Assembly (NCBI RefSeq): GCF_001426195.1
Contig: NZ_LMRS01000045.1
Coordinates: 62,548 to 126,547 of the forward strand
Reading direction: 5' to 3'
DNA length: 64,000 bases
Source of the DNA: Sphingomonas sp. Leaf339
GTDB taxonomy: Bacteria > Pseudomonadota > Alphaproteobacteria > Sphingomonadales > Sphingomonadaceae
The position numbers and the translations under genes are program-made. This document shows, piece after piece, positions 49,125 through 56,932 of this stretch. Positions within the stretch are counted from its first letter, which is position 1. The number at the start of each line of letters is the position of its first letter. The notes beneath the pieces are model-generated. The model had not been told where the DNA came from. It saw only the letters and a program-made list of their open reading frames with translations, and did not search any database.

Positions 49125-52054
49125 GCGACCACCGACGTGCAGCGGTCGCACAGCGCGCCATCCACCGTGACCTCTGGCAGATGCCGCCAGCAACGGCCGC
49201 ATTTGTGCTTGTCGGTCGGCGTCACCAAGACCGCGACGGCGGCGCCGGCGGTATCGCCCGGCGCGACCTCGACCGAGGCGGCGATGCACATCTCGGTAAA
49301 GGCATCCAGCCCGACTTCCTCGATCGCGCGAAGCGGCGGCGCCAGCGCGATCCGCACGTCGAGATCGGCTTCCAGGCCGGTCCGCACGCGCTTTTCACGC
49401 CGCGCACTTTCCAGCGCCACGTTGATGTCGCCGCGCACCAGCCGCAACGTCCGCCACCGCTCGATCAGCGCGCCGTCGGCGGCCAGATCGGGTAGCGTCG
49501 GCCATTCCAGAAAATGCACCGACCGGTCCTCGCTGGGGAAACGCGCCTGCCACACTTCCTCGGCGGTGAAGCACAGCACCGGCGCCGCATAGCGGACCAG
49601 CGCGTGGTACAGCACGTCGAGCACGGTTCGATAGCTGCGCCGCGTCACGCTATCCGGCGCGTCGCAGTACAGGCTATCCTTGCGCACGTCGAAGAAGAAC
49701 GCCGACAGGTCCTCGTTCGCGAAATCGGTCAGCAGGCGGATATAGCGGTTGAACTCATACCCCGTCGCCGCCTCGCGCAGCTCGGTATCGAGCATCGCCA
49801 GCCGGTGCAGCACATACCGCTCCAGCTCAGGCATGTCGGCGACCGGCACCCGCTCCGCCTCGTCGAACCCATCGAGCGCGCCGAGCAGATAGCGGAACGT
49901 GTTGCGCAGCTTGCGATAGGCGTCCGATGCCGTCGCCAGCACTTCCTTGCCGATCTTCACGTCGTCGAAATAATCGGTCGAGGCGACCCACATACGCAGG
50001 ATGTCCGCGCCGCTTTCGCCGATGATCTTCAGCGGATCGACGACATTGCCGAGCGACTTGGACATCTTGCGGCCCTGACCGTCGAGCGCGAAGCCGTGCG
50101 TCAGCACCGCATCATAGGGCGCCCGCCCGCGCGTGCCGCAGCTTTCCAGCAACGACGACTGGAACCAGCCGCGATGCTGGTCGGACCCTTCCAGATAGAG
50201 GTTGGCACGGGTGCCCTCGCCGTACCGCGCCTCAACGGTGAAGACATGGGTGCAGCCCGAATCGAACCACACGTCGAGGATGTCGCGCTGCGGCTCGTAA
50301 TCAGTCAGATCGTATCCGTCGCCGAGCAGCACGGCGTGGTCGGCGGTGAACCACGCATCCGCGCCACCATCGCGAAACGCCGCGACGATCCGCGCGTTGA
50401 CGGCAGGATCGTTCAGATACTCACCGGTCTGGCGATGGACATAGAGCGCGATCGGCACGCCCCAGGCGCGCTGGCGAGAGATGACCCAGTCGGGGCGGCC
50501 GGAGACCATCGAGGTGATGCGGTTCTCGGCGCGGGCAGGCACCCATTTGGTGGCGGTGATCGCGTCGAGGGCGATTTCGCGCAGGGTGGCACCGTTATTC
50601 GGGGTGGACAGTCCCTCCCCTATCTCCTCCCGCAAGCTAGCCGCAGAGCCGGACGCGCTCTTGTCCATCGGGATGAACCATTGCGGGGTGGCGCGGAAGA
50701 TCACCTTCGCCTTCGAGCGCCACGAATGCGGATAGCTGTGCGCGAAGTCGTCGCTGGCCGCCAACAGGGCGCCGGCCGCGCGCAGGTCCGTACAGATCGG
50801 CCCTTCTGCAGCGACGAACTTCTTGTTGATGACCGAGCCCTGCCCGCCCAGCCACGCCCAGTCGGCGCGATACATCCCTGCGCCATCGACCGCGAACACG
50901 GGGTCGATGCCGTATTGCTTGCACAGTAGGAAATCGTCCTCACCGTGATCGGGCGCCATGTGGACGAGGCCGGTGCCGGCATCGGTGGTAACGAAATCAC
51001 CCGGCAGGAACGGGCGTGGCTTGGCGAAGAACCCGCCGAGGTGGTGCATCGGGTGGTTTGCGGTGGCGCCTTCGAGATCGGAGCCCTTGCCGCGCCACAA
51101 CACGTCGTCATCCCCGCCTAGGCGGGGATCCATAATCGCTGACGTCTGAGCATCTGGATTCCCGCCTGCGCGGGAATGACGGGATTGGGCAGAAGCGACC
51201 AACGCTTCAGCAAGCAACAGGCGACGGCCGTCGACCTCGACGACCACATACTCGATCTCAGGCCCGTAACTCAGCGCCTGGTTCACCGGGATGGTCCACG
51301 GCGTCGTCGTCCAGATCACCGCATGCGCGCCGACCAGTTCCGGCGCGTTGGGCGCATCGACGATCTCGAACGCCACGTCGATCTGCGTCGACACGACGTC
51401 CTCATATTCGACCTCGGCCTCGGCCAGCGCGGTCTTTTCCACCGGCGACCACATTACCGGCTTGGCGCCGCGATAGAGCTGGCCGCTTTCGGCGAACTTC
51501 AGCAGCTCGCCGACGATCGCCGCCTCGGCCTCGTATTTCATCGTCAGATACGGGTCGGCCCAGTCGCCCATCACGCCCAGCCGCTCGAACTGCACGCGCT
51601 GCACCGCAACCCATTTTTCGGCATAGGCGCGGCATTCGGCGCGGAACTGGTCGACGGGCACGTCGTCCTTGTTCAGCTTCTTGGCGCGATAGGCCTCCTC
51701 GACCTTCCATTCGATCGGCAGGCCGTGGCAGTCCCAGCCGGGGACATAGGGCGCGTCCTTGCCCATCAGGGTCTGACTGCGGACGATGATGTCCTTCAGC
51801 ACCTTGTTCATGGCGTGACCCATGTGGATGTCGCCATTGGCATAGGGCGGGCCGTCATGCAGGATGAAGCGCTCGCGCCCGCTGCGCTCCCGCCGCAGCG
51901 TGTCGTACACCCCGATCCGCGCCCAGCGTTCCAGGATCGCCGGTTCCTTGGCGGCGAGCCCTGCCTTCATCGGGAAATCGGTCTTCGGCAGGAAGACGGT
52001 ATCGCGCCAATCGCGGGTGGCGTCGTGCGGGGTGGTGTCAGCAGCGTCAGTCAT
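49121..52054 (-). CDS. ileS: Isoleucyl-tRNA synthetase
   Basis: A protein of 977 residues charging tRNA-Ile. Class I motifs: HMGH (DIHMGHAMNKVLKD) and KMSKS (GRKMSKSLGNVVDPL); the C-terminal zinc site CGRCWRHL...CDRC is present. The CP1 editing domain holds AEALVASAQ just before an in-frame 25-codon insertion (residues 292-316, RHSRAGGNPDAQTSAIMDPR LGGDD) encoded by a palindromic repeat. The length exceeds E. coli IleS (938) partly for this reason. Start ATG overlaps the ribF stop. Confidence 0.95.
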   Translation of the reverse strand: MTDAADTTPHDATRDWRDTVFLPKTDFPMKAGLAAKEPAILERWARIGVYDTLRRERSGRERFILHDGPPYANGDIHMGHAMNKVLKDIIVRSQTLMGKDAPYVPGWDCHGLPIEWKVEEAYRAKKLNKDDVPVDQFRAECRAYAEKWVAVQRVQFERLGVMGDWADPYLTMKYEAEAAIVGELLKFAESGQLYRGAKPVMWSPVEKTALAEAEVEYEDVVSTQIDVAFEIVDAPNAPELVGAHAVIWTTTPWTIPVNQALSYGPEIEYVVVEVDGRRLLLAEALVASAQSRHSRAGGNPDAQTSAIMDPRLGGDDDVLWRGKGSDLEGATANHPMHHLGGFFAKPRPFLPGDFVTTDAGTGLVHMAPDHGEDDFLLCKQYGIDPVFAVDGAGMYRADWAWLGGQGSVINKKFVAAEGPICTDLRAAGALLAASDDFAHSYPHSWRSKAKVIFRATPQWFIPMDKSASGSAASLREEIGEGLSTPNNGATLREIALDAITATKWVPARAENRITSMVSGRPDWVISRQRAWGVPIALYVHRQTGEYLNDPAVNARIVAAFRDGGADAWFTADHAVLLGDGYDLTDYEPQRDILDVWFDSGCTHVFTVEARYGEGTRANLYLEGSDQHRGWFQSSLLESCGTRGRAPYDAVLTHGFALDGQGRKMSKSLGNVVDPLKIIGESGADILRMWVASTDYFDDVKIGKEVLATASDAYRKLRNTFRYLLGALDGFDEAERVPVADMPELERYVLHRLAMLDTELREAATGYEFNRYIRLLTDFANEDLSAFFFDVRKDSLYCDAPDSVTRRSYRTVLDVLYHALVRYAAPVLCFTAEEVWQARFPSEDRSVHFLEWPTLPDLAADGALIERWRTLRLVRGDINVALESARREKRVRTGLEADLDVRIALAPPLRAIEEVGLDAFTEMCIAASVEVAPGDTAGAAVAVLVTPTDKHKCGRCWRHLPEVTVDGALCDRCTSVVA
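51107..51181. repeat. REP-like doublet inserted in frame in ileS (copy 2)
   Basis: Two palindromes in inverted orientation: GTCATCCCCGCCTAGGCGGG then GATCCA (51107-51132) and TGGATTCCCGCCTGCGCGGG then AATGACG (51155-51181). Exactly 75 nt, a multiple of three and in phase with ileS codons. Same family as 29620-29714 and 56843-56921. Confidence 0.9.
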
Positions 52055-52986
52055 GAGTGCGTGCCGCTTAGAACCTCCCGCGCCCGCGCACAATCGGCGT
52101 CCATCTGTTCGATCAACGCGGCCAGCCCGTCAAACTTCGCTTCGGGCCGCAGATACTCGATCAGCGACACCTCGATCGTGCGGCCGTACAGGTCGCCGTC
52201 GAAGTCGAAGAAATACGGCTCCAGCAATTCCTTGGGCGGCGAGAATTGCGGGCGGATGCCCAGATTGGCGGCGCCGTTCAGCACCTGTCCGTCGTCGAGG
52301 CGGCCGCGCACCGCATAGATGCCATAGGCGGGGCGCAGGTAGTTCCCCATGTCGATATTGGCAGTGGGATAACCGATCGTCCGGCCCACCTTGTCGCCAT
52401 GCTGCACGACGCCCGCAATCGTGTAGGGCCGCGTCAGCAAGCGCGCCGCCTCGCGCACCTCACCATTTTTAAGATGCGTGCGGATCGCAGTGGACGACAC
52501 CGTGTCGCCGTTCAGCGTCACCGCCCCCACCGCATCGGTGGAAAAGCCATGCGCGATGCCGGCCGCGCGCAGCACCGCGACGTTGCCGCCCTTGTGCCGG
52601 CCGAAGGTGAAATCCTCACCCGTCACCACGCCACCGACGCGCAGGGCGCCCACCAGCCGCTCGGCGACAAACGCCTCCGCGTCCAGCCCGGCCAGTGCGC
52701 CATCGAAGCCGAACACCACCATCGCATCCGCCCCCGCCGCCGCGAACAACCGCTCACGCTGGTCGAGCGTCGTCAGCCGGAACGGCGCCGCATCGGGGCG
52801 GAAGTGGCGCACGGGATGCGGATCGAACGTCGCGACCAGTGCCGGTCGTCCTTCGGCGCGCGCCCGCGCCACCGCCTCCCCGACCACCGCCTGGTGGCCG
52901 AGATGAAATCCGTCGAAATTACCCAGCGCGACGATCCCGCCCGCCAGATGCGGAGGAATGGCCGAGCCGCCGTCAAGCCGCTGCAT
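52051..52986 (-). CDS. ribF: Bifunctional riboflavin kinase / FAD synthetase
   Basis: A protein of 311 residues. The N-terminal FMN adenylyltransferase half contains ALGNFDGFHLGHQAVV and FDPHPVRHF; the C-terminal riboflavin kinase half contains GRTIGYPTANIDMGNYLRPA and GIYAVRGRLDDG. It makes FMN and FAD for flavoenzymes such as the photolyase and the FAD oxidoreductase. First gene of ribF-ileS-lspA-DUF3035. Confidence 0.95.
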   Translation of the reverse strand: MQRLDGGSAIPPHLAGGIVALGNFDGFHLGHQAVVGEAVARARAEGRPALVATFDPHPVRHFRPDAAPFRLTTLDQRERLFAAAGADAMVVFGFDGALAGLDAEAFVAERLVGALRVGGVVTGEDFTFGRHKGGNVAVLRAAGIAHGFSTDAVGAVTLNGDTVSSTAIRTHLKNGEVREAARLLTRPYTIAGVVQHGDKVGRTIGYPTANIDMGNYLRPAYGIYAVRGRLDDGQVLNGAANLGIRPQFSPPKELLEPYFFDFDGDLYGRTIEVSLIEYLRPEAKFDGLAALIEQMDADCARAREVLSGTHS

Positions 52987-53057
52987 CGCCGCGCCTTAGC
53001 TTTGCATGGGGAGGATAGCGAGTGGGGTTGCGGCCGCATGCCGTCGTTGGGGCGCGG

Positions 53058-53516
53058 CTATCGAACCAGCGTCACGAAACTATAGCCCGGCCGATCGCCC
53101 TCGGCCGGATGCTCCTCACGAAACACCTCGTTCCACGCGTCGAAGGGCGGCACCACCGCATCGCCCTCTGGCGAACAGTGCACCTCGGTCAGTTCCACCC
53201 GGTCGGGTTCGAACAGGGCAAACACCTCGGCGCCGCCGATCACCGCTGCGTCGTCGCCCGCCAGCGCCAGCGCCTCCGCGACCGAATGAACCACCTCGGC
53301 CCCCGCCGCCGTCCATGTCATATCGCGTGTCAGGACGATATGCCGACGGCCCGGCAACGGCGACGGGAAGCTGTCGAACGTCTTGCGTCCCATCACCATC
53401 GCCCGTCCCAGCGTCTGTGCCTTGAAACGCTTCAGGTCGGCCGGGATGTGCCAGGGCAACCGGCCATCGACGCCGATCACGCCATTGTCGGCGCGGGCAA
53501 GGTGAAAGCTGATCAT
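53058..53516 (-). CDS. folA: Dihydrofolate reductase
   Basis: A protein of 152 residues, close to the usual 160. Key residues: Asp27 in LPWHIPADLKRFK (proton donor), AMVMGRKTFDSFP (NADPH binding) and DAAVIGGAEVFAL (cofactor loop). It regenerates tetrahydrofolate used by ThyA (54144-54938). Confidence 0.95.
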   Translation of the reverse strand: MISFHLARADNGVIGVDGRLPWHIPADLKRFKAQTLGRAMVMGRKTFDSFPSPLPGRRHIVLTRDMTWTAAGAEVVHSVAEALALAGDDAAVIGGAEVFALFEPDRVELTEVHCSPEGDAVVPPFDAWNEVFREEHPAEGDRPGYSFVTLVR

Positions 53517-53570
53517 CGCTTACCCCTGCCCAAACCGTGAGGGCCAATCAATCGGGCAATCAATCGGCCA

Positions 53571-54089
53571 TCAATCCGGCGCATGTTCCTTCACATACGC
53601 CTTGGGGTCCTTGTCGACCGGCTTCACGCCCATCCGGTGCTCGGCCTCGAACTGCGCGAACCGCACCGCCAGCGCGTGGCGTTCCTCCAGCGAGGCGTGG
53701 CGGCGGAAGTCGGTCAGGCCCTGCCGTTCTTCTTCAGCCATGTGGTCGCTGTTGGCTTCGTTGCACTTGTTGATCGCCTCGAACCATTCGTCGCTGCCGA
53801 TCGGATGTTTGTCGACCGCCTCGCCCGTGTCGCGGATGTCGTTGTGATCCTCGATCGCGTCTTCGGTTTCCTCGGCGGCCGAATCGGCATCGCCGCCACC
53901 GGTGCCGATCTCCATCAGGCGCGGGTAGAAGAACCGCTCCTCAGCCTCGGCATGGCTATCAAGCAGCGATTTCAGCCGGTTCCAGATCGCGCCCAGCGCG
54001 GCCTTGTCGCTGCGATCGATCTGTTCGATCTGGGAAAAGAGCTTCCGCTGTTCGGCATGCTCGTCGAGGATGAGTTGCGTGATGTCCAT
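53571..54089 (-). CDS. Hemerythrin HHE domain protein
   Basis: A protein of 172 residues: two His-rich helical pairs, ILDEHAEQRKLFSQI, LDSHAEAEERFFYPRLME, IEDHNDIRD and NSDHMAEEERQGLTDFRRHA, giving the di-iron His/Glu ligands of HHE domains. Such proteins bind oxygen, NO or iron and are often stress-induced in alphaproteobacteria. A GGAAC-N16-CGGTT promoter pair begins just 9 nt upstream of the ATG. Confidence 0.88.
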   Translation of the reverse strand: MDITQLILDEHAEQRKLFSQIEQIDRSDKAALGAIWNRLKSLLDSHAEAEERFFYPRLMEIGTGGGDADSAAEETEDAIEDHNDIRDTGEAVDKHPIGSDEWFEAINKCNEANSDHMAEEERQGLTDFRRHASLEERHALAVRFAQFEAEHRMGVKPVDKDPKAYVKEHAPD

Positions 54090-54097
54090 GCCCGCCC

Positions 54098-54123
54098 AAC
54101 CGCGGACAGGGGCTAGCCGTTCC
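54098..54123 (-). promoter_or_regulatory. Candidate EcfG-type promoter before hemerythrin gene
   Basis: On the minus strand GGAAC (complement of 54119-54123) is followed after 16 nt by CGGTT (complement of 54098-54102), identical in architecture to the pair before the PRC-barrel gene. The very short distance to the ATG implies a short or absent 5' UTR. Confidence 0.5.
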
Positions 54124-54143
54124 TCTTGCGAATTACTCTCGGA

Positions 54144-54938
54144 TCAGACCGCGACCGGCGCCTTGATATGCGGCTGCGCGACGTAATCGTGGAGCACGAA
54201 ATCCTCCGGCTCATACCCGTCGATCGCATCCGGTCGCCGCAGGATCTCCAGTCGCGGCAACGGCCCCGGATCGCGCGCCAGTTGCGTGCGGGCCTGATCG
54301 AGATGGTTCGAATACAGATGGCAATCGCCGCCGGTCCAGATGAAGTCGCCCACCTCCAGCCCGCATTGCTGCGCCAGCATGTGCGTCAGCAGGGCATAGC
54401 TCGCGATGTTGAACGGCACGCCCAGAAAGATGTCGGCCGACCGCTGGTACAGTTGCAGCGACAGCCGCCCGTCCGCAACATGCGTCTGGAACAGGCAATG
54501 GCAGGGCGACAATGCCATCGCGTGCAGCTCGCCCGGATTCCACGCGGTCACGATCTGCCGGCGCGAGGCGGGGTTGTCGCGGATCGTCGTCACCAGTTCG
54601 GCGATCTGGTCGATGTGGCGGCCATCCGCCGCCTCCCAGTCGCGCCATTGCTTGCCATAGACGGGGCCGAGATCACCCGCCTCGTCCGCCCATTCGTCCC
54701 AGATGCTCACCTTGCGGTCGCGCAGCCACTGCACGTTGGTGTCGCCGCGCAGGAACCACAGCAGTTCGACGATGATCGACCGCAGATGCAGCTTCTTGGT
54801 CGTCAGCACCGGAAAACCGGCGCGCAGGTCGAACCGCATCTGCGCACCGAACACCGACAGCGTCCCCGTGCCGGTGCGGTCCATCTGCGCCGACCCGGTC
54901 GTCAGCACCCGGTCCATCAGGTCGAGATACGGCCTCAT
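54144..54938 (-). CDS. thyA: Thymidylate synthase
   Basis: A protein of 264 residues, the same length as E. coli ThyA, with catalytic Cys146 in [10 protein letters not shown]. Other signatures: [45 protein letters not shown], and the nucleotide-binding [18 protein letters not shown]. It methylates dUMP to dTMP. Its ATG overlaps the stop of the methyltransferase gene (ATGA). Confidence 0.96.
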   Translation of the reverse strand: MRPYLDLMDRVLTTGSAQMDRTGTGTLSVFGAQMRFDLRAGFPVLTTKKLHLRSIIVELLWFLRGDTNVQWLRDRKVSIWDEWADEAGDLGPVYGKQWRDWEAADGRHIDQIAELVTTIRDNPASRRQIVTAWNPGELHAMALSPCHCLFQTHVADGRLSLQLYQRSADIFLGVPFNIASYALLTHMLAQQCGLEVGDFIWTGGDCHLYSNHLDQARTQLARDPGPLPRLEILRRPDAIDGYEPEDFVLHDYVAQPHIKAPVAV

Positions 54939-55696
54939 GGATGCGCGACGCCCGTATTGGCGGCGGGCGCCGGCTGCATCCGGCACGGCTTGATCGCCTC
55001 CGGCTCCGGGCGCGGACCTTGGACACGGAACGTCGCGAAATACCCGCCGGCGCTGGGCATCGCCTCAAACGACACCGGCACATATCCGACTGCGGCGAAT
55101 TCGCAGCGCAGCAATTCGGGCGGCGTGCCATGATCGCGTGTCGGGCGGTTGGCATCGACCACCACGACCAGTCCATCGGGTTTCAGCGACGGGCGCAGCC
55201 GCCACAGGAATTCATATGGCTGCTCGATCTCATGATACATATGCACCATCAGCACCCGGTCGAAACTGTTGTCCGGCAGCTTAGGATCGGCGGGTGTGCC
55301 CAGCCGTACGCTGACATTCTCCAGCCGCTCGCGCGATACGCGTTCGGCCAGTTGGTCGCGGGTGGCGGCGACCACGTCCTCCGCCAGCACACGGCCGTCC
55401 TCGCCCACCCGCGCGGCGAGGCGGATCGTGTAATATCCCTCGCCCGCGCCGATGTCGGCGACCGTCATGCCGGTACGGATCGACGCCTTGTCCATCACCG
55501 TCGCTGCCTCGCGCACCCGGTCGCGCGCTTCCTCGTTCGACCAGCGCGGCGACACGATATGCGCCACCGGCCGGTCGGCGACCGGGAATTCGGGCTGCTT
55601 CGGCTCATGCTTGATGAGCGGCTTGGACCCGTCGCACGCGCCCAGCGTGACGCCTAGCAGCAGGATGGCCAGCAATCCGGTCCGGGGCAGGCTCAA
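54935..55696 (-). CDS. Lipoprotein-type class I SAM methyltransferase
   Basis: A protein of 253 residues with a signal-like N-terminus [20 protein letters not shown] followed by Cys (lipobox LGAC). The methyltransferase fold follows: [20 protein letters not shown] (motif I), [20 protein letters not shown] and [23 protein letters not shown] enzyme exported as a lipoprotein would lack its cofactor, so either export is not real or the domain has another role. It overlaps prfB and thyA by 4 nt each. Confidence 0.8.
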   Translation of the reverse strand: MSLPRTGLLAILLLGVTLGACDGSKPLIKHEPKQPEFPVADRPVAHIVSPRWSNEEARDRVREAATVMDKASIRTGMTVADIGAGEGYYTIRLAARVGEDGRVLAEDVVAATRDQLAERVSRERLENVSVRLGTPADPKLPDNSFDRVLMVHMYHEIEQPYEFLWRLRPSLKPDGLVVVVDANRPTRDHGTPPELLRCEFAAVGYVPVSFEAMPSAGGYFATFRVQGPRPEPEAIKPCRMQPAPAANTGVAHP

Positions 55697-56820
55697 TCCA
55701 CGTCCTCCACCTCGGCCACCTCACCCGTGACCCGTTGCGACAGTGCTGCCGCCATGAACGGGTCGAGATCGCCGTCCAGCACGTCGGACGGGCTGGTCGA
55801 CACGATGCCGGTGCGCAGGTCCTTCACCATCTGGTACGGTTGCAGGACATAGGACCGGATCTGATGGCCCCAGCCGATATCGGTCTTGCCGGCATTTTCG
55901 GCATTGGCCGCCTGTTCGCGGATGGCGAGTTCACGTTCGTACAGGCGGGCACGCAACTGGTTGTACGCCTCTGCCTTGTTCTTGTGCTGCGATCGCTGGT
56001 TCTGGCACTGAACGACGATGCCAGTCGGGATATGCGTGATCCGCACCGCCGAATCGGTCGTGTTGATGTGCTGGCCCCCCGCACCCGACGCGCGATACGT
56101 GTCGATGCGCAGGTCGCTTTCGTTATACTCGACCTCGATATTGTCATCGACCACCGGATAGACCCACACGGACGCGAACGACGTGTGCCGCCGCGCCGCC
56201 GAGTCGTATGGGCTGATCCGCACCAGACGATGCACGCCCGATTCGGTCTTGGCATAACCGTACGCGTTCTCGCCCTTCAGCAGCAGCGTGGCGGACTTGA
56301 TGCCCGCCTGCTCGCCCGAATGCTGGTCGACCAGTTCCACCTTCAGGCCGTGCCGCTCGCCCCAGCGCGAATACATCCGGCTGAGCATCCCGGCCCAATC
56401 CTGGCTCTCGGTACCGCCGGCGCCGGCGTTCACCTCAATATAGGTGTCGTTGCCATCGGCCTCGCCGGCCAGCAGCGCCTTCACCTTGTCGCGGTCCGCG
56501 CGGGCGGCGAGTTCGGCGAGGCTCTGTGCGCCCTCGTCCGCCAGTGCGGTATCGCCCTCGGCATCGGCAAGTTCGATCAGCTCGACCGTCCCGTCCAGCT
56601 CCGCCTCGATCGCGCGCGTCGCGGCGATCGCTTCGTCCAGCCGGCGACGTTCGCGCATCACCTCCTGAGCGGCCTTGGGATCGTTCCACAGCGCCTGATC
56701 CTCGACGCGCGCGTTCAGTTCGTCGAGACGGCGCAGGGCGCGGTCCCAATCCAGAAAACGGCGCAGCAAGGCCAGCGCTTCGTTGATCGTATCGACATGA
56801 GCCTGCGCTTCGGCGCGCAT
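55693..56820 (-). CDS. prfB: Peptide chain release factor 2
   Basis: A protein of 375 residues: the GGQ motif in YRASGAGGQHINTTDSAVRI, and the anticodon-like tripeptide region HRLVRISPYDSAARRHTSFA (SPY here where E. coli has SPF). No internal programmed frameshift is present, the frame being continuous. It releases peptides at UAA/UGA. The start at 56820 excludes a repeat-derived extension. Confidence 0.94.
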   Translation of the reverse strand: MRAEAQAHVDTINEALALLRRFLDWDRALRRLDELNARVEDQALWNDPKAAQEVMRERRRLDEAIAATRAIEAELDGTVELIELADAEGDTALADEGAQSLAELAARADRDKVKALLAGEADGNDTYIEVNAGAGGTESQDWAGMLSRMYSRWGERHGLKVELVDQHSGEQAGIKSATLLLKGENAYGYAKTESGVHRLVRISPYDSAARRHTSFASVWVYPVVDDNIEVEYNESDLRIDTYRASGAGGQHINTTDSAVRITHIPTGIVVQCQNQRSQHKNKAEAYNQLRARLYERELAIREQAANAENAGKTDIGWGHQIRSYVLQPYQMVKDLRTGIVSTSPSDVLDGDLDPFMAAALSQRVTGEVAEVEDVD

Positions 56821-56842
56821 TGCAGTTCTCCAAAACTCATCC

Positions 56843-56921
56843 GTCATACCAGCGAACGCTGGCATCTCCTCCACCGGATCCGTCCCTGCGGTCGGAGATA
56901 CCGGCTTTCGCCGGTATGACG
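56843..56921. repeat. REP-like doublet between PBP1A and prfB (copy 3)
   Basis: Two palindromes in inverted orientation: CGTCATACCAGCGAACGCTG then GCATCTCC (56842-56869) and GGAGATACCGGCTTTCGCCG then GTATGACG (56894-56921). Diverged relative of the doublets at 29620 and 51107. Confidence 0.8.
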
Positions 56922-56932
56922 ATATAGGGCGG

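Noticed and set aside
56170-56240. SPY instead of SPF in release factor 2
   Set aside because: A conservative change that I recall as common in alphaproteobacterial RF2; not evidence of altered specificity.
55693-56820. Possible programmed frameshift in prfB
   Set aside because: The frame is continuous from start to stop, with no in-frame UGA near codon 26.
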